Shown: positions 6,916-12,597 of the stretch, piece after piece
Position numbering within the stretch: the stretch's first letter is position 1
Layout: every line of letters starts with the position of its first letter
Source: SIG673 sp964570105
GTDB lineage: Bacteria > Bacillota > Clostridia > Oscillospirales > CAG-272
Assembly: GCA_964570105.1 (NCBI GenBank)
Contig: CAZMWM010000055.1
Span: forward strand, 1 to 12,597
Direction: 5' to 3'
Length of the DNA: 12,597 bases
The notes under the pieces: generated by a model
Seen by the model: only the letters and a program-made list of their open reading frames with translations
Database searches by the model: none
Told to the model about the DNA's origin: nothing
Program-made: the position numbers and the translations under genes

Positions 6916-7000
6916 CAGCTTTTCAAGAAAAGCTGTGGCAAATAGAGTTGACCTTCGGTCAACTCGGCGTAACAAGGCTTCGCCATTGTTACGCGCAAGG
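6916..7000 (+). repeat. Three-hairpin dispersed repeat, copy A
   Basis: The 85-base unit has three consecutive stem-loops: CAGCTTTTC-AA-GAAAAGCTG; GAGTTGACC-TTC-GGTCAACTC; and GCGTAACAA-GGC-TTC-GCC-A-TTGTTACGC. It is nearly identical to 12516-12597 in the same orientation. It begins 100 bases upstream of the dCMP deaminase start and just outside that gene's promoter. Confidence 0.85.
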
Positions 7001-7092
7001 ATGTAAGCTTTAGCAAAAACTTCTGAGTAGCTTCGCGCCGCTTTCTGAAGAAAGCTTGGCAAAGACTTTCGTATAGCTTCGCGGTTGAAATG

Positions 7093-7141
7093 GGATATTA
7101 CATCATCCTTTTCTATGTTCGCACTTACTTAGGGGCGTGCC
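7093..7141. repeat. Diverged relative of the repeat at 1-58
   Basis: GGATATTACATCA (7093-7105) matches bases 1-13 at 12 of 13 positions and ACTTACTTAGGGGCGTGCC (7123-7141) matches 40-58 at 16 of 19, in the same order. The 17-base spacing here is shorter than the 26 bases there. The inverted repeat of the other copy is not kept. Confidence 0.5.
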
Positions 7142-7192
7142 TTTGCTCCGCGGCGTGAATAGGATATCTCGCAACTGTCCGATGCTTTGTAG

Positions 7193-7211
7193 GGGCGGAT
7201 ATCATCCGCCC
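7193..7211. repeat. GC-rich palindrome, copy 2
   Basis: GGGCGGAT-ATC-ATCCGCCC is identical to 263-281. Here it is preceded by TGTAGG and there by GGTAA, so the shared unit is essentially the palindrome plus the following CG. Confidence 0.7.
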
Positions 7212-7301
7212 GTATTCGCATCGTCCGGCGCAGAAATGACTTGGCATCGTTTCGCATAATTTTGAAAGCGATGGCGTACCCACACCTCATCAAACGCCCC
7301 T

Positions 7302-7571
7302 TCAATACGCGCCAAATCTGCCAAACAGCTCCCCTTCCCCGTATCTCTCGTCACTGTTCTCGGCAAGGATAGATGAAACGAGCGCCGACATCTCCTCCGG
7401 CTTTTTTATTTCGCGAGCGCGTTCGATAAGCGCTAACTTTTTCTCTTGAGGAAGCTCCGCAAACACACCGAGTGCCGAAAGATCCTGTGCGAACGCCACA
7501 CCCATACCGAGCGGAATATCATTTCCGTCCACCACCGACGGAATAGCGTGATAAAAATATTCGTCCTCCAA
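7302..7571 (-). CDS. Small conserved-looking protein with TTG start
   Basis: The 89-residue product has no function I can name. Its core, D-I-P-L-G-M-G-V-A-F-A-Q-D followed by L-P-Q-E-K-K-L-A-L-I-E-R-A and K-K-P-E-E-M-S-A-L-V, resembles a family of short uncharacterised clostridial proteins I recall (pattern 'PLGFGMALAQN...'), predicted to be soluble and helical. The TTG at 7571 is chosen because AAAGGAG ends 9 bases before it. The frame stays open to an ATG at 7664, but that would add 31 residues of unlike composition and has no ribosome binding site. A 13-base palindrome (7589-7601) sits directly upstream of the ribosome binding site. It is divergent from the lipoprotein gene at 7699. Confidence 0.7.
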   Translation of the reverse strand: MEDEYFYHAIPSVVDGNDIPLGMGVAFAQDLSALGVFAELPQEKKLALIERAREIKKPEEMSALVSSILAENSDERYGEGELFGRFGAY

Positions 7572-7588
7572 AGCGATACTCTCCTTTC

Positions 7589-7601
7589 GTGATCTTATCA
7601 C
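7589..7601. promoter_or_regulatory. Palindrome just upstream of the TTG-start gene
   Basis: GTGAT-CTT-ATCAC is a perfect 5-bp inverted repeat around three bases, 1 base from the AAAGGAG of the small gene. On the minus strand TGATAAGAT within it also looks like an extended -10, without a good -35. It could be an operator or a small leader hairpin; the sequence alone cannot decide. Confidence 0.3.
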
Positions 7602-7698
7602 ATCACTATTTTCTCCGAGGTCGCAAGGATTATTCACGCCGCCGCTCACGCACATCCCACACACGAAGGGATAAAGTTAGAAAGGAACGGTAATCAAA

Positions 7699-8226
7699 AT
7701 GTCAAAAAAGCTGTGCGCACTGCTCATATTTCCGATACTGCTCTGCTTTCCGCACGTAAGCTCCTGCTCGGCGAAGGAGGTGAGCGCACTCGAGCTATGC
7801 GCGGCAGTTGACGCGCTGTTTTTGCAGGAAGATCGCGGAGCGATATTTTATTCCTCACGGCAGATAGCGAACATCCCGTCGGAGGAACTGACGCCGTCTC
7901 TTCTCGGTCGCATATATACCGGAAGATATCAACAACCAGACTGCTGTGACCGTATATCGGAATGCGCAGTAAGACTGCCCCTCGACGAGAGCGGCTTTGA
8001 GGTGCACGTCGCCGTCGCGCTCAATCTCTCCGACGTTCCCGAGCTTACGCGACTGCTCGAAAAAAGGCTCAAGAGGATGACCTCGAACGAGCTTTTGCAA
8101 TACGCACCGGAGGAATACGAACGAAATTACGCCACAGCCGAGCTGTATACCGTCGGAAGATACGTGATATTGCTCGCAACGCCGGACAACGCCCTTGCAA
8201 AGCGAACGGTAAGGTCGATGCTTTGA
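7699..8226 (+). CDS. Secreted lipoprotein, DUF4358-like
   Basis: The 175-residue product opens with K3-K4, a hydrophobic stretch (5-20) and V-S-S-C23, an acceptable lipobox, so it is probably a membrane-anchored lipoprotein. The rest has the layout I associate with DUF4358: an N-terminal 'Y.......' segment, then E-V-H-V-A-V-A-L-N (acting like 'EIAVF'), a helix with L-T-R-L-L-E-K-R-L-K, the Y-A-P-E-E-Y segment, and G-R-Y-V-I-L-L-A-T-P-D-N at the end. The family has no established function. The ATG lies 12 bases after AAAGGA. No clear promoter was found in the 127-base divergent spacer. Family assignment is from memory of the pattern and is moderate. Confidence 0.75.
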   Translation: MSKKLCALLIFPILLCFPHVSSCSAKEVSALELCAAVDALFLQEDRGAIFYSSRQIANIPSEELTPSLLGRIYTGRYQQPDCCDRISECAVRLPLDESGFEVHVAVALNLSDVPELTRLLEKRLKRMTSNELLQYAPEEYERNYATAELYTVGRYVILLATPDNALAKRTVRSML

Positions 8227-8248
8227 CGCGCACGCCCACTCTCCCGAG

Positions 8249-8290
8249 CCGTACCGTCCCAAAAAACGACGTCCGTACCGTCCGAAAAAA
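8249..8290 (+). repeat. Direct repeat pair upstream of the NYN gene promoter
   Basis: Two 18-base units, CCGTACCGTCC-C/G-AAAAAA, lie at 8249-8266 and 8273-8290 with a period of 24 bases and a single mismatch. The second ends 7 bases before the -35 hexamer of the NYN gene. This position suits an activator or repressor site; a duplication without function is the alternative. Confidence 0.5.
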
Positions 8291-8297
8291 TGAGTGG

Positions 8298-8326
8298 TTG
8301 ACTTTTTGCGCGTTTAGGTGTATAAT
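8298..8326 (+). promoter_or_regulatory. Sigma-A promoter of the NYN-domain gene
   Basis: TTGACT (8298-8303), 17 bases, then a perfect TATAAT (8321-8326). Transcription should begin near 8333, giving a leader of about 68 bases before the ATG at 8401. Confidence 0.8.
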
Positions 8327-8400
8327 GTACTCAGCACCCGTTTCGGCAGATCGGAATGCGGAGACGGAGAAAGGAGAGAAAAGCAAACAGAAATTTTTAT

Positions 8401-9201
8401 ATGGGACTGTTTTTCAAAAAGACCGTCAAGGAAGAGCCGACAAAGACAAAGAAACGAAAAGCGATAGCATTCGTGGATTTTGAGCATTGGTATATCTCCC
8501 TCGAGAAGCTCCATTTTCAAAAGCCGAACGTTAAGGCTTGGCGAGAGGAGCTTGCGAAAGACTATGACATAGCGGATATTTATTTTTTCGCGGATTTCTC
8601 AAACCCCTCGCTCAGAAGCGAGATCGAGAAGATCCGCCAGGTCACGAATCTCGTGATCGAAACGAAGAACGCCTCCGGCTTTTATAAGAAAGATTTCACC
8701 GATTTCATAATGCTGGACAACATCTACCAGACCGCTATAAACAGAAGCGATATCGATACCTTCATAATCTTTTCCGGAGACGGACATTTTTCATCGGTCG
8801 TTACCTATCTTTGCACACGTTGCGGCAAAGAGGTCGGCGTCTACGGCATACGCGACGCAGTCAGCAACCAGCTGAAGAGCGTGGCGAGCTGGGTAAAGGA
8901 GCTTCCCTCGGCGGAGACGCGCCTGCAAGGATTTTTTTACCCGGTGCTCCAAAATCTTAAGCAACTCGAAAAACGCAAAAAACCGAGCTACCCGTCCTTC
9001 AAGGCGACCTGCGAATACGTGTCAAGGTATTACGATCTTGACTCTGCCGACGTTGACAAAGCCATGCAGGAGATGCTCCGCCTCGGATATCTCACGCAGT
9101 CACAGATACAGGTAGACGGTAAAACACTTCGCGTGCTCAAAGCCGATTGGCAGCTCGCCGTTGCGGACGGCATTTGGAAGGACACAGCGGACGGCGAATG
9201 A
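8401..9201 (+). CDS. NYN-domain (LabA-like) putative ribonuclease
   Basis: Residues 18-150 match the NYN/PIN-like fold of predicted metal-dependent RNases: A-F-V-D26-F-E, K-D-F-T-D101 with the following helix, and S-G-D127-G-H-F-S-S, so the acidic metal-binding cluster appears intact. Residues 185-266 (from P-S-Y-P-S-F to the end) look like a compact helical, winged-helix-like tail that may bind nucleic acid. The protein has 266 residues if translation starts at 8401 (MGLFFKK). An ATG at 8356 is in frame but has no ribosome binding site and lies ~23 bases from the expected transcript start. AAAGGAG sits 24 bases before 8401, unusually far, so the start is not certain. It has its own promoter and a terminator, so it is probably monocistronic. 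The substrate is unknown. Confidence 0.85.
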   Translation: MGLFFKKTVKEEPTKTKKRKAIAFVDFEHWYISLEKLHFQKPNVKAWREELAKDYDIADIYFFADFSNPSLRSEIEKIRQVTNLVIETKNASGFYKKDFTDFIMLDNIYQTAINRSDIDTFIIFSGDGHFSSVVTYLCTRCGKEVGVYGIRDAVSNQLKSVASWVKELPSAETRLQGFFYPVLQNLKQLEKRKKPSYPSFKATCEYVSRYYDLDSADVDKAMQEMLRLGYLTQSQIQVDGKTLRVLKADWQLAVADGIWKDTADGE

Positions 9202-9279
9202 CCTCCGTCGCCCCGGATGAGCCTCGGATAAGCGCGTCAATTCCGATACGCGCACCGAAGCGGACGAAAGGGCGATAAC

Positions 9280-9336
9280 AACGGACGACCCTCGGTCTCA
9301 GCTTTTGAGCCTTGACCGAGGGCGCCGTTATTTTAT
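9280..9336 (+). terminator. Hairpin terminator after the NYN gene
   Basis: CCCTCGGTC (9289-9297) pairs with GACCGAGGG (9314-9322), and outer arms AACGG (9280-9284) and CCGTT (9325-9329) extend the stem through small bulges. ATTTTAT follows on the plus strand. The T tract is short, so it may be only moderately efficient. On the other strand it also caps the 9396 gene group, where the read-out end is not T-rich. A smaller hairpin GCGCGT..ACGCGC lies at 9232-9253. Confidence 0.65.
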
Positions 9337-9395
9337 CAGTCTCGCAGTAGCCGTGTCGGTACGACGGTGTTGCCTTGCCGCCTCCTGTCGGGAGA

Positions 9396-9515
9396 TCAGC
9401 TGCAACCGCAGTTGCCGTTACTGCAACCGCAACCGTTGTAGGAAAGAAGGATAAGAGCGATAATAACGATCCAGAGGCACTTGTTGTCCTCGATAAAATC
9501 ACATAAGCATCCCAT
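9396..9515 (-). CDS. 39-residue Cys/Gly-rich membrane peptide
   Basis: This short gene is supported by a strong ribosome binding site, AGGAGG (9531-9526), 10 bases before the ATG. The peptide reads M-G-C-L-C then an acidic turn, a hydrophobic helix at 14-25 (L-W-I-V-I-I-A-L-I-L-L-S), and the tail N-G-C-G-C-S-N-G-N-C-G-C-S. Seven of 39 residues are Cys. Similar tiny proteins starting MGCLC with a single helix and a Cys/Gly tail occur, as I recall, in many Clostridia, without an assigned function. The tail could bind metal or form disulfides. It follows the zinc-ribbon gene by 142 bases on the same strand. TATAAT (9617-9612) lies in that spacer but lacks a clear -35, so it may be read from upstream. 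Confidence 0.75.
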   Translation of the reverse strand: MGCLCDFIEDNKCLWIVIIALILLSYNGCGCSNGNCGCS

Positions 9516-9657
9516 GTGGTTAAGACCTCCTGAAATATTAAGAAGCGGCTCAGTCCGATATGCTCTTCATCACCGGCTCTACAAGCGACTGCTTTCCGCC
9601 TCTCTGTTATCATTATATGCTCTCGACCGCTATGGGTTACCGAAAAACAAGACGGGC

Positions 9658-10329
9658 TTAGCTCAGCGTGAGCGTCTCCGTTTGAAGAAATTCCTCGACC
9701 GACACGGGATCGAACATCGGCACGGAGACGGAAGCCGAGCATTTCTCACAGTATATGAGAACGGACGACATACGGTCACCGACAAATTTAAATTCGTACT
9801 TTCCGCACGCTTTCCCGCATTTACAGGAGATGTTCCCCTCGTCCTCAAGCTCACAGAGCATAAAATGGACGACGGACTGCAGATTCGGATCCGCTATCTG
9901 CTCGCCTTGGATGCGGTCATCAGCCTCCTTTGCCTCGGCAAAATCCCCGAACTCCTCCACTCCGGACTCACGCAGAAGCTCCGCAAACTCTCGGTCGGCG
10001 TCGTCCGCCGCCGCTTTAACTCTGTCCTTATCGCCGATAAAGCAGATATCTATTCCGGAATAGGTGCAAGCAAGGCTTATCAGTCCGCCGTTGAAGAACG
10101 AGCCGGGACTGACCGTGTATCCGTGAGGCTGTGGACAAATGAAGCAAGGAATGGACAGTCTCACCTTCCGATCTCTCGTATACGCGGCTGTCAGCTCACT
10201 TCCTCCGCACGGACATTTCAGCTTGATAAGATCGCCGCTGAGCGCGAATATCCCCACCATACTGAATACCATCTGTCCGCATTTCGGACAGCGGTACGCA
10301 ACGCTGGTCTCTTTTGAGTCAAGTATCAT
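9658..10329 (-). CDS. Multi-zinc-ribbon protein, unrecognised
   Basis: The 223-residue product has cysteine pairs spaced like zinc ribbons: C14-P-K-C17 with C39-P-C41-G-G, C62-F-I-C65, and a C-terminal set C169-K-C171-G-K-A-C175 with C194-E-K-C197. Between them is a soluble, charged helical region (100-150). The layout suggests a cytoplasmic metal-binding adaptor or nucleic-acid-binding protein; I cannot assign a family with confidence. The ATG follows AAAGGAC by 7 bases. It lies 60 bases after the membrane protein gene and 142 before the Cys-rich peptide gene, all on the minus strand. Confidence 0.75.
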   Translation of the reverse strand: MILDSKETSVAYRCPKCGQMVFSMVGIFALSGDLIKLKCPCGGSELTAAYTRDRKVRLSIPCFICPQPHGYTVSPGSFFNGGLISLACTYSGIDICFIGDKDRVKAAADDADREFAELLRESGVEEFGDFAEAKEADDRIQGEQIADPNLQSVVHFMLCELEDEGNISCKCGKACGKYEFKFVGDRMSSVLIYCEKCSASVSVPMFDPVSVEEFLQTETLTLS

Positions 10330-10389
10330 AATAACCGTCCTTTTTTATCTGTTTTGTATAGTATACGCAACCAAGCGCCATCACTTGCA

Positions 10390-11091
10390 TCACGGCACGT
10401 TATCGACGTGCTCCGGCCTTGAGCGCACCCCGCCGTTCGGCTCGGACGGCGGCGTACCGTAAAAATACTCGCGTTCGGGATAATCGTATCTGTACATATA
10501 CATCTCGGCTCGCGCCTTGCCGGACGAAACATCACCTATATAGTACGCCTCGAGCGTCAAGAGCGTGACGTCATCCATACTCACACCGTCGAATATGACG
10601 TGTCGGTATTCATAGTCCGAGCGTGATACCGAGGTGTATTCGTAATCCTTATACACGTTTCCGTGATTGTCTCTCAGCATAAAGACGTACACCTCCCCCT
10701 CGGGAAGCTCGTCTACCCCGTAATCGGCGCGGAGGTAATTCAGCACGCGCCTGTTGTATCTCACGGTAGCCTGATACTGTCCTATCGACGGGATATATGT
10801 TATCTGACTTATGGAGAACATATTGTCGTCACTGAAGCTTTCGGTAGACGAATAGTATCTCACTTCAAAATTCTCGCCATCCGTAAGATAAGCCTCGAGT
10901 GCACTGCCGTTCCAGACCATCTCCTTCATCGAGCGTGGCGAATACGAGCGTATCAGCCGCACGGTCACCAAAAGTATTATTCCTGCCGCGAAGCACAGCA
11001 CGGCTATCTTGAATATCTTCCCGATAACTCTGACAAGCTTCGGTCTTTCGGGACGCCAATCGTCGTCCTCGTGCTCAAATTCATTATGCAT
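10390..11091 (-). CDS. Single-pass membrane protein, unrecognised
   Basis: The 233-residue product begins with an acidic, then basic cytoplasmic segment (M-H-N-E-F-E-H-E-D-D-D-W), has one hydrophobic helix at about 26-47, and an extracytoplasmic domain rich in Tyr, Ser and Asp that looks beta-rich (for example Q-Y-Q-A-T-V-R-Y-N, E-V-Y-V-F-M-L-R-D). It ends in a proline-rich tail. No family is recognised. ATG at 11091 is chosen because GGAGGAG lies 13 bases upstream and the promoter read at 11164-11192 would start transcription near 11157; the in-frame ATG at 11145 would lie only ~12 bases into the message without a ribosome binding site. It is the first gene of the minus-strand group that includes the zinc-ribbon protein. 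Confidence 0.75.
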   Translation of the reverse strand: MHNEFEHEDDDWRPERPKLVRVIGKIFKIAVLCFAAGIILLVTVRLIRSYSPRSMKEMVWNGSALEAYLTDGENFEVRYYSSTESFSDDNMFSISQITYIPSIGQYQATVRYNRRVLNYLRADYGVDELPEGEVYVFMLRDNHGNVYKDYEYTSVSRSDYEYRHVIFDGVSMDDVTLLTLEAYYIGDVSSGKARAEMYMYRYDYPEREYFYGTPPSEPNGGVRSRPEHVDNVP

Positions 11092-11163
11092 ACAGTCAAG
11101 TACGCTCCTCCGTCCGTTCGTAAACTGCGCCGAAAATGACCGCATCCGCGCCGTTCCGAATAT

Positions 11164-11192
11164 ATTTTATCACATTTTCACTCAATATTCAA
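11164..11192 (-). promoter_or_regulatory. Sigma-A promoter of the membrane/zinc-ribbon gene group
   Basis: On the minus strand TTGAAT (11192-11187), 17 bases, TAAAAT (11169-11164). The -35 hexamers of this and the divergent promoter are 20 bases apart, so a regulator bound between them could affect both. Confidence 0.65.
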
Positions 11193-11212
11193 GTAAATTT
11201 AAACGGATAGTC

Positions 11213-11241
11213 TTGACACATTATAAATTATTTGTTAAAAT
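11213..11241 (+). promoter_or_regulatory. Sigma-A promoter of the aminotransferase gene
   Basis: A perfect TTGACA (11213-11218), 17 bases, TAAAAT (11236-11241) with TGT directly before it, an extended -10. Transcription would begin near 11248, giving a leader of about 70 bases. Confidence 0.8.
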
Positions 11242-11318
11242 TAAGAGTGATGCACAGTAGCAGCTTCCCGGCTCGACGCGATCTTGCGCTCGGGACGCAT
11301 AGGAAAGGAAAAAGCAAA

Positions 11319-12506
11319 ATGGAATACAGGATATCAAATAAACTGAAAGAGCTTGCCCCCTCAGCCATAAGGGAGATATTCAAAAGTCTCACGGATCCGC
11401 AGATAATAGCCTTTGCCGCCGGAAATCCCGCGGCGGAGTCCTTCCCCGTGGAATTTATACGGGAAGCGACCGCGCGGATACTGAAAGACTCCCCCACATC
11501 GGCGCTCCAATACGGAATAACCGAAGGACAGCCGTCACTGCGTGCCGCGACCAAAAAGCGCCTTGCGGACGTTTTCGGGATAGGACGCGAATTTGACGAT
11601 ACCGTGATAGTGACCGGCGGACAGCAAGGCATAGAGCTTGCCTGCAAAACGATGTGCAACGAAGGCGATACCGTCATAGCGGAGGATCCCAGCTTTATCG
11701 GCGCACTCAACGCGTTCCGTTCAAACGGAGCCAAGGTGGTCGGCGTCGAGCTTGAGGACGACGGTATGGATCCGGACAAGCTCGAAGCGGTACTCAAGGC
11801 AGAGCCGAACGCAAAGCTCTTGTACGTGATCCCCACCTTCCATAACCCGATGGGAATAACCACCTCGCTCGAAAAACGCCGCGCGATATACGCTCTTGCC
11901 AAGCGCTATGGCGTTATGATACTTGAGGACAACCCCTACGGAGAGCTTAGATTTGCGGGAAAAGACGTTCCCACCTTCAAAAGCATGGACGAGGACGGCA
12001 TAGTTATATATTGCGGATCATATTCCAAGGTGTTCTCGTCCGGACTCCGTCTCGGCTTCGTTTGCGCTCCCAAGCCCGTGCTCTCGAAGATGATAGTTGC
12101 AAAGCAGGTAGAGGACGTGCACACGAACGTCCTTGCTCAGCTCGTATGCGAGAGCTTCGTAACGAGCGATCTGTTCGAGGGACATCTTGAGAGCATCCGT
12201 GCACTGTACCGCAGAAAGTGCGGACTTATGCTCAGTGAGATGGACGGATGCTTCCCGAGCGACGTAAAGTATACCCGTCCCGAGGGAGGACTTTTCCTGT
12301 GGTGCACACTTCCGGAGAGGATAGAGCTTAACGCATTCGTGAAAGCCGCTCTTGAACGCAAGGTGGCGGTCGTCCCCGGCACAGCCTTCAATTGCTCCCC
12401 CACAGCATCATCAAATTCTTTCAGAATGAACTATTCCACCCCCTCGGACGAACAGATAGTACGCGGCGTTCGCATCCTCGGCGATATCCTCAGCGACGCT
12501 TTCTGA
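11319..12506 (+). CDS. PLP-dependent aminotransferase, class I/II (2-aminoadipate/aromatic type)
   Basis: The 395-residue fold-type I aminotransferase carries the expected PLP residues: G-G-Q-Q-G (100-104) for the phosphate, N176 in F-H-N-P-M-G, D204 with Y207 in L-E-D-N-P-Y, the Schiff-base lysine K237 in G-S-Y-S-K-V-F with R244 in G-L-R-L-G, and R369 in F-R-M-N-Y for the substrate carboxylate. The pattern resembles the LysN/Aro8-like branch, which uses 2-oxoglutarate with aminoadipate, branched or aromatic amino acids; the exact amino acid cannot be read from sequence. It lacks the N-terminal GntR domain of MocR regulators. ATG at 11319 follows AGGAAAGGA by about 10 bases; upstream codons in frame lie in the leader. 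The stop is 9 bases from the three-hairpin repeat. Confidence 0.92.
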   Translation: MEYRISNKLKELAPSAIREIFKSLTDPQIIAFAAGNPAAESFPVEFIREATARILKDSPTSALQYGITEGQPSLRAATKKRLADVFGIGREFDDTVIVTGGQQGIELACKTMCNEGDTVIAEDPSFIGALNAFRSNGAKVVGVELEDDGMDPDKLEAVLKAEPNAKLLYVIPTFHNPMGITTSLEKRRAIYALAKRYGVMILEDNPYGELRFAGKDVPTFKSMDEDGIVIYCGSYSKVFSSGLRLGFVCAPKPVLSKMIVAKQVEDVHTNVLAQLVCESFVTSDLFEGHLESIRALYRRKCGLMLSEMDGCFPSDVKYTRPEGGLFLWCTLPERIELNAFVKAALERKVAVVPGTAFNCSPTASSNSFRMNYSTPSDEQIVRGVRILGDILSDAF

Positions 12507-12515
12507 AAAAAGCAT

Positions 12516-12597
12516 CAGCTTTTCGAGAAAAGCTGGGCAAATAGAGTTGCCTTCGGCAACTCGGCGTAACAAGGCTTCGCCGTTGTTACGCGCAAGG
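12516..12597 (+). repeat. Three-hairpin dispersed repeat, copy B (cut by window end)
   Basis: The three stem-loops match copy A at 6916-7000: two substitutions (one in a loop, one in a bulge) and three single-base length differences in the 82 aligned bases. Two of the length differences are paired in the second stem (GAGTTGCC-TTC-GGCAACTC). It starts 9 bases after the aminotransferase stop codon and probably continues past the window end. Confidence 0.85.

Larger units (their letters stand above)
6817..7301. other. Second gene-free, repeat-rich intergenic patch
   Basis: The patch between the dCMP deaminase gene and the TTG-start small gene holds no gene I can support. Starting from the deaminase side it contains that gene's promoter (6844-6872), the three-hairpin repeat (6916-7000), a related shorter hairpin GCTTTC-TGAA-GAAAGC (7040-7055) flanked by two direct copies of TAGCTTCGCG (7028-7037, 7074-7083), the diverged relative of bases 1-58 (7093-7141), a GC-rich palindrome (7193-7211), and a long imperfect hairpin with CATCG..CGATG ends (about 7243-7275). 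Confidence 0.7.

Noticed and set aside
6969..6996. GTAACAA..TTGTTAC in the repeat's third hairpin as a Rex site
   Set aside because: The half-sites point the wrong way (AACAA outward of TTGTT) and the spacing is that of a stem-loop; the same sequence recurs as a repeat in copy B.
6820..7062. N-terminal extension of the dCMP deaminase to an ATG at 7062
   Set aside because: The extra 82 residues run through the promoter and the three-hairpin repeat and have no family similarity; ATG at 6816 has a well-placed GGGAAAGG.
11232..11249. Possible Rex operator (TTGTTAA then AT-rich bases) overlapping the aminotransferase -10
   Set aside because: Only one half-site is present; the matching TTAACAA is missing.
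11232..11318. N-terminal extension of the aminotransferase to 11232
   Set aside because: That ATG overlaps the -10 region of the promoter; ATG at 11319 has AGGAAAGGA at normal spacing and begins the family-like sequence.
12516..12535. First repeat hairpin as an intrinsic terminator of the aminotransferase gene
   Set aside because: The stem is strong and close to the stop codon, but no T tract follows it; GGCAAATAG comes next.

Overview
The window looks like chromosome from a gut-type member of the Clostridia (Bacillota), plausibly an uncultured Oscillospirales relative. I infer this from the gene set (a DnaD-domain protein, Rex, a DUF4358-type lipoprotein, a small Cys/Gly-rich membrane peptide, strong AGGAGG-type ribosome binding sites) and from the intergenic repeat families (a short element of the GCTCCCTT/AAGGGAGC type and 'GGGGCGGAT..ATCCGCCC' palindromes), which I recall as common in those genomes. 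No database search was possible, so the placement is inference. There is no rRNA, tRNA, CRISPR array, transposase or phage structural gene that I can see.

Layout. Bases 1-341 are a gene-free patch of repeats. From 342 to 6816 seven genes lie head to tail on the minus strand with gaps of about 20-80 bases. In transcription order they are a dCMP deaminase, an unrecognised single-pass membrane protein, a fusion of a low-molecular-weight phosphatase with a RimI-type acetyltransferase, TsaD, an isocitrate-dehydrogenase-type enzyme, a Rex-family redox regulator and a DnaD-domain protein. A good promoter sits in front of the dCMP deaminase and a weaker one between tsaD and the dehydrogenase gene. 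Bases 6817-7301 are a second repeat patch. It is followed by a small minus-strand gene with a TTG start (7302-7571), a divergent lipoprotein gene (7699-8226) and a NYN-domain protein gene (8401-9201) with its own near-consensus promoter and a hairpin terminator.

A second minus-strand group runs from 11091 to 9396: a single-pass membrane protein, a protein with several cysteine pairs of zinc-ribbon type, and a 39-residue Cys/Gly-rich membrane peptide that is easy to miss because of its size. It is transcribed divergently from a PLP-dependent aminotransferase gene (11319-12506); both divergent promoters can be read directly. The window ends inside a three-hairpin repeat whose sister copy lies at 6916-7000.

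How they fit together. The first group mixes nucleotide metabolism, tRNA t6A modification, protein acetylation and dephosphorylation, central carbon/redox metabolism and its NADH sensor, and replication initiation: housekeeping genes rather than one pathway. I see no clear accessory or defence island. The items most worth following are the phosphatase-RimI fusion, the unusual Rossmann half of Rex, a hairpin lying between the Shine-Dalgarno sequence and start codon of the 6238 gene, the 39-residue peptide with its partner genes, and the three-hairpin repeat with a paired stem insertion.
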